A stretch of 50,413 nt of DNA from Candidatus Nomurabacteria bacterium (GTDB taxonomy: Bacteria; Patescibacteriota; Minisyncoccia; Phycocordibacterales; SBAW01): positions 1-50,413 of the forward strand of contig CALREW010000003.1 of NCBI GenBank assembly GCA_943356415.1, read 5' to 3'. Position numbers and translations under genes: made by a program. How positions within the stretch are numbered: position 1 is the stretch's first letter; every line of letters starts with the position of its first letter. Below are positions 18,059-26,908 of the stretch, one piece after another. Under the pieces are notes generated by a model. It searched no databases. It was given only the letters and a program-made list of their open reading frames with translations, and had not been told where the DNA came from.

Positions 18059-19594
18059 CTAACTCTTTAAAAATTCTTGGGGGCGGTATTGGAGCGCTTC
18101 GAGCAAATGGTGCGTTTGGATGTCATCAGCTTCATCGAGGTCAGCGATAGTGCGCGACACTTTAATAAGACGATGATAGCTGCGCGGAGAAAGTCCGAGT
18201 CGTGTTGCCGCTTCGTTAAGTAATTTTCGAACTTCTTTTTCAAGGGGCGCGTACGTATCGAGATCTCGTGCAGAAAGTTCCGAGTTGAGTCGCTTGCCTG
18301 CGTATGAAAGACGCGCATGCATGCGCTCTCGTGCACGCGCCACGTGTGCTCGTGCAGCGGCAGTTTGGCCAACGTCTATCTGCCCACTCAGTTCTTCAAA
18401 CGCGATGGGGCCCACCGGAACCCACAAGTCGATGCGGTCTGCAATCGGACCTGAGACTTTGCGTTGATATTTCGCCAAGGTGCCTTGGGGACAAATACAA
18501 ACTTTTTCTGAGCCGAAGTTTCCGCACGGACACGGATTCATCGCAAGGACGAGCGTTATCTGCGATGGAAAGCGGGCAGAACCACGCGCACGCGCAACGG
18601 ACACAAACCGCTCTTCAAGTGGTTGTCTCAGCGCTTCAATAACGCGTCTATCAAACTCAGGAAACTCATCCATAAAAAGAACACCGCGGTGCGCGAGGGT
18701 AAGTTCTCCTGGTCTTGGCACAGCTCCCCCACCAACGAGCGATACATATGAAGCAGTGTGATGTGGGCTACGAAATGGTGGACGAGTAACAAGTGAACCG
18801 GACACTCCTGCCGTTGAATGAATGCCAGTTACTTCAAGCATTTCTTCGCGGCTCAGTGCCGGCAAAAGAGATGTGAGCGCGCGAGCAAGTAGTGTCTTTC
18901 CCGTGCCTGGTGGTCCGTAGAGACCAATGTGATGGCCACCTGCTGCGGCGATGATAAGGGCGCGCTTCGCGTGTTCTTGTCCACGAATATGATCAAGCGA
19001 GTCGTCTTCTGATTGTTCAGCAGGAAGTTCAGTGACGGGCGTGCGAGGTATCTTTACGTGCGTGCGATCGCCAGTTGCTTCGGTGAGATGTTCAATAGCA
19101 CAGCGTAATGTCTCAACGCCGTAAACGTCTATCCCTTCGATAAGAGCGGCTTCAAGTGCGTTGTCTTTCGGCACGAATACCGCGCGAAACCCAGCTTCTT
19201 TTGCACACTTCACGAGCGGAAGCACGCCGCGCACTGGAAGTAGACGGCCATCGAGCGATAGCTCCCCTGCGAATAACAGACCCGTTGGATCAAACGATAT
19301 GTCCCCCGCCGCAAGGAGATACGAGAGCGCTATAGGGAGATCGAAGAGCGGACCTTCCTTTTTTAAGTCTGCAGGAGCAAGTGAGATAACAATTTTTTTG
19401 TTGTGCGCTTTTGGCGGTGTGAAACCAGCGTGTTTGATAGCAGCCGATACGCGATCGCGCGCTTCTTCGACCGCTTTGTCTGGAAGTCCAACGATTGAGA
19501 AGCTATGCAGGCCGCGTGAAAGGTCCGCTTCAACAGTGACCATTGAAGGAGAGAGTAAAAACGTCTGAGCGCCGTAGACCTTGGCGTAACTCAT
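18059..19594 (-). CDS. comM: YifB/ComM family Mg-chelatase-like AAA+ ATPase
   Basis: 511-residue AAA+ protein. Domain order: N-terminal Lon-like fold (SYAKVYGAQ to about 180), ATPase with Walker A GPPGTGKT (about 227-234) and Walker B GVLFMDEFPEF, a Cys-rich NPCPCGNFGSEKVCICP insert, and a C-terminal Mg-chelatase domain. ComM acts as a branch-migration helicase that helps integrate transformed DNA, which would fit uptake through pili or a T4SS. The ATG at 19594 is preferred over the 45-nt longer frame because family proteins begin here and TATATT lies 9 nt upstream. Confidence 0.9.
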   Translation of the reverse strand: MSYAKVYGAQTFLLSPSMVTVEADLSRGLHSFSIVGLPDKAVEEARDRVSAAIKHAGFTPPKAHNKKIVISLAPADLKKEGPLFDLPIALSYLLAAGDISFDPTGLLFAGELSLDGRLLPVRGVLPLVKCAKEAGFRAVFVPKDNALEAALIEGIDVYGVETLRCAIEHLTEATGDRTHVKIPRTPVTELPAEQSEDDSLDHIRGQEHAKRALIIAAAGGHHIGLYGPPGTGKTLLARALTSLLPALSREEMLEVTGIHSTAGVSGSLVTRPPFRSPHHTASYVSLVGGGAVPRPGELTLAHRGVLFMDEFPEFDRRVIEALRQPLEERFVSVARARGSARFPSQITLVLAMNPCPCGNFGSEKVCICPQGTLAKYQRKVSGPIADRIDLWVPVGPIAFEELSGQIDVGQTAAARAHVARARERMHARLSYAGKRLNSELSARDLDTYAPLEKEVRKLLNEAATRLGLSPRSYHRLIKVSRTIADLDEADDIQTHHLLEALQYRPQEFLKS

Positions 19595-19603
19595 GGGAAG
19601 TGG

Positions 19604-19609
19604 AATATA
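19604..19609 (-). promoter_or_regulatory. -10 box (TATATT) of comM
   Basis: TATATT on the minus strand 9 nt before the ATG, just downstream of the terminator of the preceding gene. Confidence 0.4.
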
Positions 19610-19631
19610 ACGTCTCTCGTTCTTATAAAGG

Positions 19632-19657
19632 CGAAACACCCCAAATGGGGCGTTTCG
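19632..19657 (-). terminator. terminator of the DksA-like gene
   Basis: CGAAACACCCC / GGGGCGTTTCG hairpin with AAAT loop between the DksA-like stop and the comM promoter. Confidence 0.65.
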
Positions 19658-19670
19658 TGTGAATGCGGTG

Positions 19671-20048
19671 TTAGTTGTTGAGTGCGGATTCTTCGCCCAT
19701 GTGCGCCTTGCAGGTGCGAGCCGAAGGGTTTGCCTCGAGGCGATCTTCTTCGATTGCTTCGCCCGACACTTCGCACACGCCGTAGGTGCCTTTTTCGATG
19801 CGCTCGAGTGCTTTTGTAATTTCCGTGTGCTGTATCTCGAGCTGCTTCAGGATCGCGGTGTTTTGTTCGAAGTCCTCTATCTTGTCTGCAACCTCATCGT
19901 CCTCGGTTGCAGCGCTATCTTCCACCGGAGGAGTTGGCTGCCAATCTGCAGGATTATCTGGGTTTTGGCGGCCCACCGTTTTAAGCTCGCGCTCTACCAG
20001 GGCGAGTTCCGCCGTGAGGCGCTCTTTCATTTCATCGATATTTACCAT
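19671..20048 (-). CDS. DksA/TraR-like protein with an altered zinc-finger
   Basis: 125 residues. A helical coiled N-terminal part (1-85) is followed by the DksA/TraR signature LERIEKGTYGVCEVSGEAI and RLEANPSARTCKAH. Family members usually have four Cys; here the pattern is C92-x2-S95 and C113-x2-H116, so zinc binding would need a mixed set or be lost. DksA proteins bind RNA polymerase through the secondary channel. The start at 20048 follows a promoter (TTGCTC-17-TATGCT) by 9 nt; longer frames upstream run through it. Confidence 0.82.
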   Translation of the reverse strand: MVNIDEMKERLTAELALVERELKTVGRQNPDNPADWQPTPPVEDSAATEDDEVADKIEDFEQNTAILKQLEIQHTEITKALERIEKGTYGVCEVSGEAIEEDRLEANPSARTCKAHMGEESALNN

Positions 20049-20057
20049 ATGGAGAAG

Positions 20058-20086
20058 AGCATAGCAGCCTGTCATTGGTGGAGCAA
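20058..20086 (-). promoter_or_regulatory. promoter of the DksA-like gene
   Basis: -35 TTGCTC (20081-20086), 17-nt spacer, -10 TATGCT (20058-20063) with extended TGC, 9 nt before the ATG. Confidence 0.55.
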
Positions 20087-20100
20087 CACACGAACCTCCC

Positions 20101-21786
20101 CTAAAATCGAGCGTCCCGCAGCCTACTCGCAATTTCAAAGAGTGTATTTTCGTTCGTGGTAATCGCGATGGTGTGTTGGTTGATGAAGGAGTACAGCAAC
20201 ACCATATCGCCAGCGTCGTTATAAAGAACACGCGCATCGTGATTGCGCACTACTCTGTCGACGAATGAACTTGCGATAATGCGCGGCGTTGTTGTCGCAT
20301 TTGTTTTTTCGTCTGGAAGTTTTGGACGTGGCCGACGATCAAGAAACGGAAGCAAGTCGCTCAGCATCGATGGCTCCCATTCAAGCATTCCGGAAAACGC
20401 TTGTTGGTAGGAGTCAGACTTCACAACAATATAGCCCTGGCTGTTGCCATACACGTGCGTCCCCATAATAAATTCTGGCGAAAGGGCACGTAAAAGTGCC
20501 GGGGGCATACGCGGCGCAACGCGCGACAAAACTTCTTGCGTGGTAGCGAGACGCTTACCCGCTTGCTCTGAATTGTTTGTTGGAGCAGTTTCAACGGTGA
20601 AATAGATTTCTTCCATAAGACCAAGAGACAGCGCCGTTTTATCTCGCAAGTCAGAGAGCGCGCGCATGATTGCTGTGTGATCGAGGCTACCGAGCGGCAG
20701 CTCAACCGAATTATCGACATACAAAATATTCGACGCCTGCACATTGGCTGGAGTATCTACTGGAGGTGGCCCCACATATATATAGAAGGCTGCGACACAA
20801 CCACTAAAGATAAGAAGGATACTTAGTACCCAAAGAATCGTTTTGGTCCACGAAAAGGTGCTACGCGTTGGCTCTTCTTTATAATCGGTTGCGGTGGTGT
20901 GGGTGCGGCGCTCTTCTTCTGCGGCGGCCATGGTAACGAGTGAGGTGCGGTTCGTTTTCACACTCTCCTCTGCGTCAGTTTTGTAGGTACGTAGCGGGTG
21001 GAGTGGCGATGTAACGAGTTCGCGCAGTTGCTCGATGACGGACACGTGCGACTTCGGGGCGCCCGCAATATGCGATACAACCGGCGTGGCTGGTTTTACT
21101 GGTGCAGGTACGGGTATGGAGGTCGCAGATTTAGGCGCCGCAGGATTTTCTGCGAGCACTTTTACTGCGGTCGCTTCTTTCGTAACTCCAGCAACGGATG
21201 CCGCCGCCGGAGAGGCCGCAGCTTTTTCAAGAGACGCAAGAAAAGATGTTGCTTGTGCTGCCTCAACGCTCCGCGGATGAGGTGCCGGTGGTTGGGTGGG
21301 CACCGGCGCTTGGGAGGTCTGTGGTGCGGGCGTCGTTGGTTGTGGTTTTACTGGCGTTTGTAGTGTTGAAGAGACCACTTCAGGATGCATCACAGAAATA
21401 CGCGGGACCACCGGTGTTTCGGTCAACTTTGGTTGAGGCACAGAAACAGGCGCAGCAATAGTCAGAGCAGGAGTTTGAGATACCACAGGTGGAGGAGTCT
21501 CTTTTGTTGATGGCGGCACTGCTGGTTGTTTCGGAGGCTGCGGCGCTTCCGAAGGCACGTGCGGTATTTCACGCAATGGTTGTGCTGCCATAAACGGCGC
21601 GCCTTTTCCTTGAGATCGGACAGAGGCAAGCGCGTCGGCAAGCGAAGGACCTTTTGCAGCAGACGGAGAGCCCGGCAAATGAATATTTTCGCCGAGCTCC
21701 TTTTCGAGGTCTATGGTTTGTTCCGGTTTTGGTGCTTCACCCACGTCTTCACCCGCTTCGTTAGGAGCGGCAGAAACGCTCGGCAT
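20101..21786 (-). CDS. single-pass membrane protein with long Pro-rich cytoplasmic arm
   Basis: 561 residues from the ATG at 21786. A GAGGAG lies 12 nt upstream; a TTG at 21894 would overlap the pnp end. The first 310 residues are low-complexity Pro/Ala/Val. One transmembrane helix follows (ILWVLSILLIFSGCVAAFYIYVG), then a folded extracytoplasmic domain of about 200 residues ending IATNENTLFEIASRL. Not recognised. This layout suggests an envelope-spanning protein. It is immediately downstream of pnp in the same direction. Confidence 0.6.
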   Translation of the reverse strand: MPSVSAAPNEAGEDVGEAPKPEQTIDLEKELGENIHLPGSPSAAKGPSLADALASVRSQGKGAPFMAAQPLREIPHVPSEAPQPPKQPAVPPSTKETPPPVVSQTPALTIAAPVSVPQPKLTETPVVPRISVMHPEVVSSTLQTPVKPQPTTPAPQTSQAPVPTQPPAPHPRSVEAAQATSFLASLEKAAASPAAASVAGVTKEATAVKVLAENPAAPKSATSIPVPAPVKPATPVVSHIAGAPKSHVSVIEQLRELVTSPLHPLRTYKTDAEESVKTNRTSLVTMAAAEEERRTHTTATDYKEEPTRSTFSWTKTILWVLSILLIFSGCVAAFYIYVGPPPVDTPANVQASNILYVDNSVELPLGSLDHTAIMRALSDLRDKTALSLGLMEEIYFTVETAPTNNSEQAGKRLATTQEVLSRVAPRMPPALLRALSPEFIMGTHVYGNSQGYIVVKSDSYQQAFSGMLEWEPSMLSDLLPFLDRRPRPKLPDEKTNATTTPRIIASSFVDRVVRNHDARVLYNDAGDMVLLYSFINQHTIAITTNENTLFEIASRLRDARF

Positions 21787-21823
21787 GTCTACCGCGAGCT
21801 CCTCTTCTTCTGCATTTCTACTG

Positions 21824-23995
21824 CTAGGTGCGTTGTTCGGGTCCACGTGGGGTTGGTGGGCGCTCCGAAGGAGTGAGCCCTTTGCGAGACGCAAAGTCCG
21901 GATCAGCCGCTTTTATGGAGAGGTTGATGCGTCCTTTTTCGTCTATCTCCTTAATCATAACGCGGACTCGCTCGCCTATCGAAACCGCCTCACTTATTTT
22001 GTTGACTCGGAAGGGGGCCACTTCAGAGACGTGCACCAATCCTTCAGCGTTTTTTCCGCTCCCTATTCGTACAAAGGCACCAAAATCCATAAGACGCGTC
22101 ACTTCCCCTTCGTACATCTCTCCTGCCTGGTACTCCTTCACGATATCTTCAATCATGGCCTTCGCCTTTGCTGCTGAGCCGTTCGTGCCGGTGATGAATA
22201 TAGAACCGTCATCTTCAATGGTGATGTCAGTGGCGCCTGAGGTGTCGCGGATGCCGTTGATGACTTTGCCACCACCACCGATAACCATGCCTATCTGATC
22301 GGGGCGCACTTTGAGTGTGAGGATTTCTGGCGCGCGCGGACTAATCGCTGGACGAGGAAGTGCAATTTCTTTCTCAATAACTTCCAATATGTGCAAGCGC
22401 GCAAGTTTTGCACCTTCAAGTGCTTCAACCAAAATAGGTACGGGCACGCCGTCTAATTTGATATCCATCTGTACGGCAGTAACCCCCGCTTTTGTCCCAG
22501 CGACCTTAAAGTCCATGTCGCCATATTCATCTTCCGGACCTTGAATATCAGTGAGTACTTTGTACGCGCCTGAAGTATCAAGCATTAGTCCCATTGCGAT
22601 GCCAGCAACCGGAGCTTTGATCGGCACACCGCCATCCATAAGTGCGAGCGTTGACGCGCACACCGAGCCCATAGAAGTTGAGCCGTTTGACGCAAAACAC
22701 TCAGATACCAAGCGGATAGTGTACGGGAATGAGGTTGCTTCAGGCAAAACAGGAACCATCGCTTTTTCTGCGAGCGCACCGTGTCCCACCATTCGACGAT
22801 TCAATCCGCCAACGCGTCCCGTTTCTCCGGCGGAGAATGGCGGGAAGTTGTAGTGGTGCATAAAGCGCTTTTTCTGCGAACGCTCTTCCATGTTGTCTAC
22901 AATCTGTGAGTCGCCAGGGCCGCCAAGCGTGAGTGCGGTAAAGACGTGAGTACCGCCGCGGTAGAAAATGCCTGAGCCGTGGAGTATCGGAGATATCCCA
23001 CCGGCCTTTGCATAGAGCGGACGTACTTCGTCGAAGCGGCGACCGTCGGCACGCTTATTTTCTTTTATAGCCGCATCGTGGATGCAGACGTCGACCTTCT
23101 CTTCATAGAAGCGATTCGCCGGACCTTTCTCTACCTCGGGCAATTTTTCTTTTACTGCCTTGAGCCATTCTTTCTGGAGGACATGTATCGCGTGCTTGCC
23201 GGGCTCGCCACAGATAACGGCGGCGATAAGTTTTTCTGCAAATTCTGTCGCAAAGAGATCAATAAGTGCTTGTGGAAGTTCTGGTTTGACGATTTCTTTT
23301 TTTGCCTTCCCTATCTCTTTCACGATCGATTCCTGCCACGCCTGTAGTTTGTCGTGTTCTGCCGTTGCGAGGGTAAGCGCGTCAACAACCTCAGACTCCT
23401 GTGCCTCCTTTGAGGCGACTTCTATCATATTGATAGTGCGATCGCGTCCGCAGGCGAGAACGTCGAGAGACATTTCACCGGAGAGTCGAGCGACGTACGT
23501 CGGGTTTACCTCAAGTTGGCCGCCTGCTTTGCAACCAATGCGCACCGCAGATACTGGACCTTTCCACGGAATATCAGACGTTGCGAGCGCAAGAGACGCA
23601 GCGTTTACTGCGAGCTGATCTGGATCATCCTCATCTATAGAGAGGACGGTGATAACGACTTGCACCTCGTTTCGTAAGTGGCTATCGAACAGAGGGCGTA
23701 TGGTGCGGTCAACAACGCGACCGGAGAGGATGGCCTCTTCAGACGGACGACCTTCGCGGCGTACAAAACGGGAACCCAGGATTGCTCCCGCGGCATAGAA
23801 ACGTTCTTCGTACTCAACGGAGAGCGGGAAATAGTCGATGTCTTCACGAGTTTTTTCACTCATGACCGCCGTTGCAAGCACCGCCGTATTTCCGTAACGG
23901 AGAATAACCGACCCACTCGCTTGTTCAGCGAGGTCAGTGAACTCTGCGATCATTTTCTTACCCCCAATTTCTATCTCAAAACTTTTTGAGTGCAT
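21824..23995 (-). CDS. pnp: polyribonucleotide nucleotidyltransferase (PNPase)
   Basis: 723-residue phosphorolytic 3'-5' exoribonuclease, near the usual length. Two RNase PH domains come first (ILGSRFVRREGRPSE early, then GSTSMGSVCAS in the second). A KH domain follows (MVIGGGGKVINGIRDTSG), then an S1 domain (GEVTRLMDFGAFVRIG). It degrades mRNA and, with polymerases, processes 3' ends. A perfect GAAAGGAGGT lies 28 nt before the ATG (24024-24033), too far for ordinary initiation; a structured leader, as in autoregulated pnp genes elsewhere, may bring it closer. Confidence 0.96.
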   Translation of the reverse strand: MHSKSFEIEIGGKKMIAEFTDLAEQASGSVILRYGNTAVLATAVMSEKTREDIDYFPLSVEYEERFYAAGAILGSRFVRREGRPSEEAILSGRVVDRTIRPLFDSHLRNEVQVVITVLSIDEDDPDQLAVNAASLALATSDIPWKGPVSAVRIGCKAGGQLEVNPTYVARLSGEMSLDVLACGRDRTINMIEVASKEAQESEVVDALTLATAEHDKLQAWQESIVKEIGKAKKEIVKPELPQALIDLFATEFAEKLIAAVICGEPGKHAIHVLQKEWLKAVKEKLPEVEKGPANRFYEEKVDVCIHDAAIKENKRADGRRFDEVRPLYAKAGGISPILHGSGIFYRGGTHVFTALTLGGPGDSQIVDNMEERSQKKRFMHHYNFPPFSAGETGRVGGLNRRMVGHGALAEKAMVPVLPEATSFPYTIRLVSECFASNGSTSMGSVCASTLALMDGGVPIKAPVAGIAMGLMLDTSGAYKVLTDIQGPEDEYGDMDFKVAGTKAGVTAVQMDIKLDGVPVPILVEALEGAKLARLHILEVIEKEIALPRPAISPRAPEILTLKVRPDQIGMVIGGGGKVINGIRDTSGATDITIEDDGSIFITGTNGSAAKAKAMIEDIVKEYQAGEMYEGEVTRLMDFGAFVRIGSGKNAEGLVHVSEVAPFRVNKISEAVSIGERVRVMIKEIDEKGRINLSIKAADPDFASRKGLTPSERPPTPRGPEQRT

Positions 23996-24159
23996 GTACC
24001 TAATATTGACCCTCAGATTTCAGACCTCCTTTCTTTGAGATCTGTCTACCTAAGGGCCACTTACTACTAATGAGAGAAGTCTAACAAACGACGCCTCTCT
24101 GTACATACCAGTTGCATGTCTACGAGCGCCAGGTAGGCTCAGAGGTGGGAGGTCAGCCC

Positions 24160-24363
24160 ATGTATCAGATCATTTACGCGCTGGCGTTTGTCGGGATACC
24201 ACTCTCCCTCATCGTCCAGCTCGGGCTGTGGGTGTCTGGCAAAAATCCGATCGAGGTCGGAAAGAAGCCTGAGAATCCATGGTTTCGGAATACCGCAGGT
24301 CTGGCCTGCGCGCTGTTGCTACTCGTCGGCTGGGCTATAGCCGACTTCAATCGGGGCCCGTGA
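24160..24363 (+). CDS. small two-helix membrane protein, unknown
   Basis: 67 residues with two transmembrane segments (about 4-24 and 45-62) and a short polar loop. The start at 24160 has a good Shine-Dalgarno GGGAGGT 6 nt upstream, unlike most genes here. It stands alone, appears GC-rich and is closed by its own strong terminator, so it looks like an acquired single-gene cassette. No homology recognised. Confidence 0.55.
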   Translation: MYQIIYALAFVGIPLSLIVQLGLWVSGKNPIEVGKKPENPWFRNTAGLACALLLLVGWAIADFNRGP

Positions 24364-24377
24364 GGGCCGCAAACGAA

Positions 24378-24415
24378 AAACCGGCGCCCCGTCACTGTAC
24401 GTGGGGGCGCCGGTT
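24378..24415. terminator. strong terminator after the 24160 gene
   Basis: AAACCGGCGCCCC / GGGGGCGCCGGTTT stem. Its right half plus the flank GCGTTTAT closely matches the terminator at 25588-25618; the two bracket the TrmB gene cassette. Confidence 0.8.
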
Positions 24416-24449
24416 TCGCGTTTATAAAGTGGACAAACCTCTTGGAATA

Positions 24450-25190
24450 TTACAGCGTCTTCCACATAAAGGAGTGCATATTTTTGAAGAGGTCCGCGAT
24501 GTCTTTGTTTTCTATTACGATAGCAGAAAGATCCCGCAGACTTATAAGGGCCACCGTATCTTTGAAGATAAGAACATCAACATTCGAAGAGAACCACTCC
24601 GGCAAGATCTTGGCGCTTCTCCCAGTATCACCGTTTTTGGCCCGTATCTCCGTGATTTTCTTATTGTATTTGCTTCGAAGAAATAAGTCCCGGACTTTCA
24701 TCGCATGCTCGACCACTTCCTTATCGAACTCGTCGTACTCTTCCAGTGAGAATGTTTCGAAGAACACATCGGGCGGGAAGATGGAGTAGGCATCTCCCAC
24801 GGTCTTGAATAGCTCCTCGTATATCTTTTTCATCTCCCGCTTCCCTTCGCGGAACGTGACCTTCGGCTTATTAGTTGCTCGCTCATGCATTTGGGTCATA
24901 TGCGCCACATTTTCTTCAAACATCCGCGCTCGTTTCTTGAAATCGCTGAGCAGTTTCTCAGGCTCATTCGCGGCGTAGTAGGTGCGCTTCCCTACAGGCA
25001 CCCGCACGATGAAGTCCTTTGCAAGCAGCTGCTCCAAGTGCTCGTAGCAGGTTGCGCGCTTGACGCTGGATTCGCGCGCTATTTCAGCGATATCCATGCG
25101 GTTCTTCCCAAGAAGGCACATATAGATAACAGCAGCCTTCTGAGGCAGGCCGACGCCTTCCAGGGCAGCAAGTGGATTAGTTTGTTCCAT
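24450..25190 (-). CDS. TrmB-family HTH transcriptional regulator
   Basis: 246 residues from the ATG at 25190. The N-terminal winged helix-turn-helix (residues 8-75: GLPQKAAVIYMCLLG, IAEIARESSVKRATCYEHL, YYAANEPEKLL) is followed by a coiled linker and a C-terminal PLD-like domain ending IENKDIADLF. TrmB proteins bind DNA and a small ligand. It differs from regulators at 31901, 33973 and 41081 and is closest in style to that at 39023. It is divergent from a small membrane protein at 25369 across a 178-nt AT-rich spacer. Promoter TTGACA-17-ATCCTA. Confidence 0.82.
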   Translation of the reverse strand: MEQTNPLAALEGVGLPQKAAVIYMCLLGKNRMDIAEIARESSVKRATCYEHLEQLLAKDFIVRVPVGKRTYYAANEPEKLLSDFKKRARMFEENVAHMTQMHERATNKPKVTFREGKREMKKIYEELFKTVGDAYSIFPPDVFFETFSLEEYDEFDKEVVEHAMKVRDLFLRSKYNKKITEIRAKNGDTGRSAKILPEWFSSNVDVLIFKDTVALISLRDLSAIVIENKDIADLFKNMHSFMWKTL

Positions 25191-25368
25191 GAGAAGTAGG
25201 ATAAGCGATTTATGAAGAATGTCAATAAAAGCGTCACTATTTATCAATAGATGTCTTAAATAAGCGTTAAAATATAAGCTTTTTATCTATTTTGACGGAA
25301 ATTCAAGCGTATTTTGTAAAACAGTTGCAAAATAATATCAGAGAAAACACACATCCAAGGAGGATGAA

Positions 25369-25578
25369 ATGCAAAGCTCTCTGAAGTCCGCTCTCACTTC
25401 GATCAAGGCCTTTCTATACGAGGTCTTCTGCACCGAAATGCTCATTGTGGTCCTGATAGTTCTTTGTGGAGCGGGCGTCACGGCACATATGTTCTTGCAC
25501 AAGCCTGTGAACCCTTACGCTCCCATTGCCTGCAACAAGGAGTGCCAAGCGGAAAAGGACAAAGGGCCTAAGTGGTGA
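25369..25578 (+). CDS. small single-pass membrane protein, unknown
   Basis: 69 residues: short N-terminal amphipathic part, one transmembrane helix (about 24-42), then a polar tail with two Cys (ACNKECQ). Strong Shine-Dalgarno AAGGAGG 6 nt before the ATG. Divergent from the TrmB-type regulator at 24450-25190 and followed by its own terminator. By analogy with the four regulator/binding-protein pairs downstream, its expression may be controlled by that regulator; this is inference. Confidence 0.55.
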   Translation: MQSSLKSALTSIKAFLYEVFCTEMLIVVLIVLCGAGVTAHMFLHKPVNPYAPIACNKECQAEKDKGPKW

Positions 25579-25587
25579 TTGTGAGCA

Positions 25588-25618
25588 AAAACCGGCACCT
25601 TGTGAGGGGCGCCGGTTT
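25588..25618. terminator. terminator after the 25369 gene
   Basis: AAAACCGGC / GCGCCGGTTT stem; sequence-related to the terminator at 24378-24415. Confidence 0.7.
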
Positions 25619-25629
25619 CGCTTTTATTT

Positions 25630-26271
25630 CTACAAGCTTAGTTCATCTCCACTATCAAGGCGTACCGCAGTCTCGCTATTGTCGTCGTCTACAGATGAGT
25701 CAAAACTGTCCGCAGTTTCTTCTGCAGGCTTTGCTGCGCGGGAGCCAAAGAATGAACCGCCGCGATATCCAATAAGGTAGTTGCGAGGGGCTGCCGACAT
25801 GTCGATAAATTCGTCGGCGGCTTCTTTGAGTTTGCTTGAAGACGAGCGTCCGAACGATATCACTTCAACTTGGCACCCAAAGGAATTTTGTAAATAGCGC
25901 ACGAGCGGTACGAAGTCACCGTCGCCTGTTGCGAGTATGACGGTGTCGAGTTTAGGAGCCATTGCCACGGCGTCTATCGCCATGCCCAGATCCCAGTCTG
26001 CTTTTTTCGCACCATCAAGAAAGACTTGGAGGTCTTTAACTTTTGTCTCGATACCTATTTTTGTGAGGGCTTCGAAGAATGCTTTCTCTTCGCCCGACTC
26101 CGTCGAGATAACGTACGCCATAGCGCGGATAAGAACGCGACCCGCAACAGCTTCCTTAACAACGTTTGCGAAATTTACCTTCGCTTTGTAGAGGTTCTTC
26201 GCACTGTGATAGAGATTTTGCGTGTCTATGAACATGCCGACACGCTGGCCTTTGTGTTTTATTACTGCCAT
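25630..26271 (-). CDS. NYN/PIN-like domain protein (LabA/DUF88 type)
   Basis: 213 residues from the ATG at 26271, the usual family start (VGMFIDTQNLYHSAK). The NYN fold is marked by the acidic residues in FIDTQN, DWDLGMAID and ATGDGDFVPLV, which form a metal-dependent ribonuclease site in related proteins. The last 40 residues are acidic and disordered. Probable RNA-processing nuclease; substrate unknown. No Shine-Dalgarno sequence is visible. Confidence 0.85.
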   Translation of the reverse strand: MAVIKHKGQRVGMFIDTQNLYHSAKNLYKAKVNFANVVKEAVAGRVLIRAMAYVISTESGEEKAFFEALTKIGIETKVKDLQVFLDGAKKADWDLGMAIDAVAMAPKLDTVILATGDGDFVPLVRYLQNSFGCQVEVISFGRSSSSKLKEAADEFIDMSAAPRNYLIGYRGGSFFGSRAAKPAEETADSFDSSVDDDNSETAVRLDSGDELSL

Positions 26272-26439
26272 GTGAATGATGGGCGCTTCCTGATCGAAGC
26301 AAATGCCCTGAGCTTTTAAAAATGAGTAACGGTAGAACGAAAACAAATTGTGAACGTGCCCTCACGTATAAGTATACGCTTTCTATTTATGAAATAGTCT
26401 TTGCTCTGTGACTTACGAGCAATGGCTACGCATGAGCAT

Positions 26440-26560
26440 CCGAAGCGTTAGTTAAGATGCAGTTCGCGAAACGAGCGAGGCTCTGCGCGAGGCGTATCGA
26501 GTATACGATGAGCGCAGAACGCAGCGAGAGACAAAGAAATGCGCCTAACTAACGCTTCGG
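26440..26560. repeat. long inverted repeat downstream of rpsO
   Basis: Perfect 15-bp arms (26440-26454 and 26546-26560, CCGAAGCGTTAGTTA and its complement) enclose a region with a further CTCTGCGC / GCGCAGA pairing. The right arm directly abuts the rpsO stop codon, so the rpsO transcript would end in a large structured element. Confidence 0.7.
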
Positions 26561-26827
26561 CTATTTCTTGAGACCGACCTTCTTGAGCAAAGCTGCGTAT
26601 CGCTTCTTGTCTTTGGTCTCGAGATACTTCAAATGAGTGCGGCGATCAGCCACCATCTGCAAAAGTCCGCGACGGCTGTGCTTGTCCTTAAGATGCTTCT
26701 TGAGGTGTTGCGTGAGCTCGTCTATGCGCTTGCTCAATACAGCAACCTGGACCTCCGGAGACCCAGTGTCCTTGTCGTGGACGGCTGCTTCCTTGATGGT
26801 TGCCGTCTTCTTTCGCTTCGTTAACAT
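26561..26827 (-). CDS. rpsO: 30S ribosomal protein S15
   Basis: 88-residue S15, full length. The conserved core is visible: [47 protein letters not shown]15 binds the central domain of 16S rRNA early in assembly. The ATG at 26827 lies 6 nt after TACACT of a good promoter (TTGCAA-17-TACACT), so the mRNA appears leaderless; the longer frame up to 26944 crosses the promoter. pnp is nearby but not adjacent as in many bacteria. Confidence 0.97.
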   Translation of the reverse strand: MLTKRKKTATIKEAAVHDKDTGSPEVQVAVLSKRIDELTQHLKKHLKDKHSRRGLLQMVADRRTHLKYLETKDKKRYAALLKKVGLKK

Positions 26828-26833
26828 GGACAG

Positions 26834-26862
26834 AGTGTAGCACATATTGTGCAATTTTGCAA
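26834..26862 (-). promoter_or_regulatory. rpsO promoter
   Basis: TTGCAA (26857-26862), 17-nt spacer, TACACT (26834-26839) with TGC extension, 6 nt before the ATG. Confidence 0.65.
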
Positions 26863-26908
26863 GCGATGCCCCACCCCATTTTAGGATAGTTAGGAGTGTC
26901 GTTGCTGG

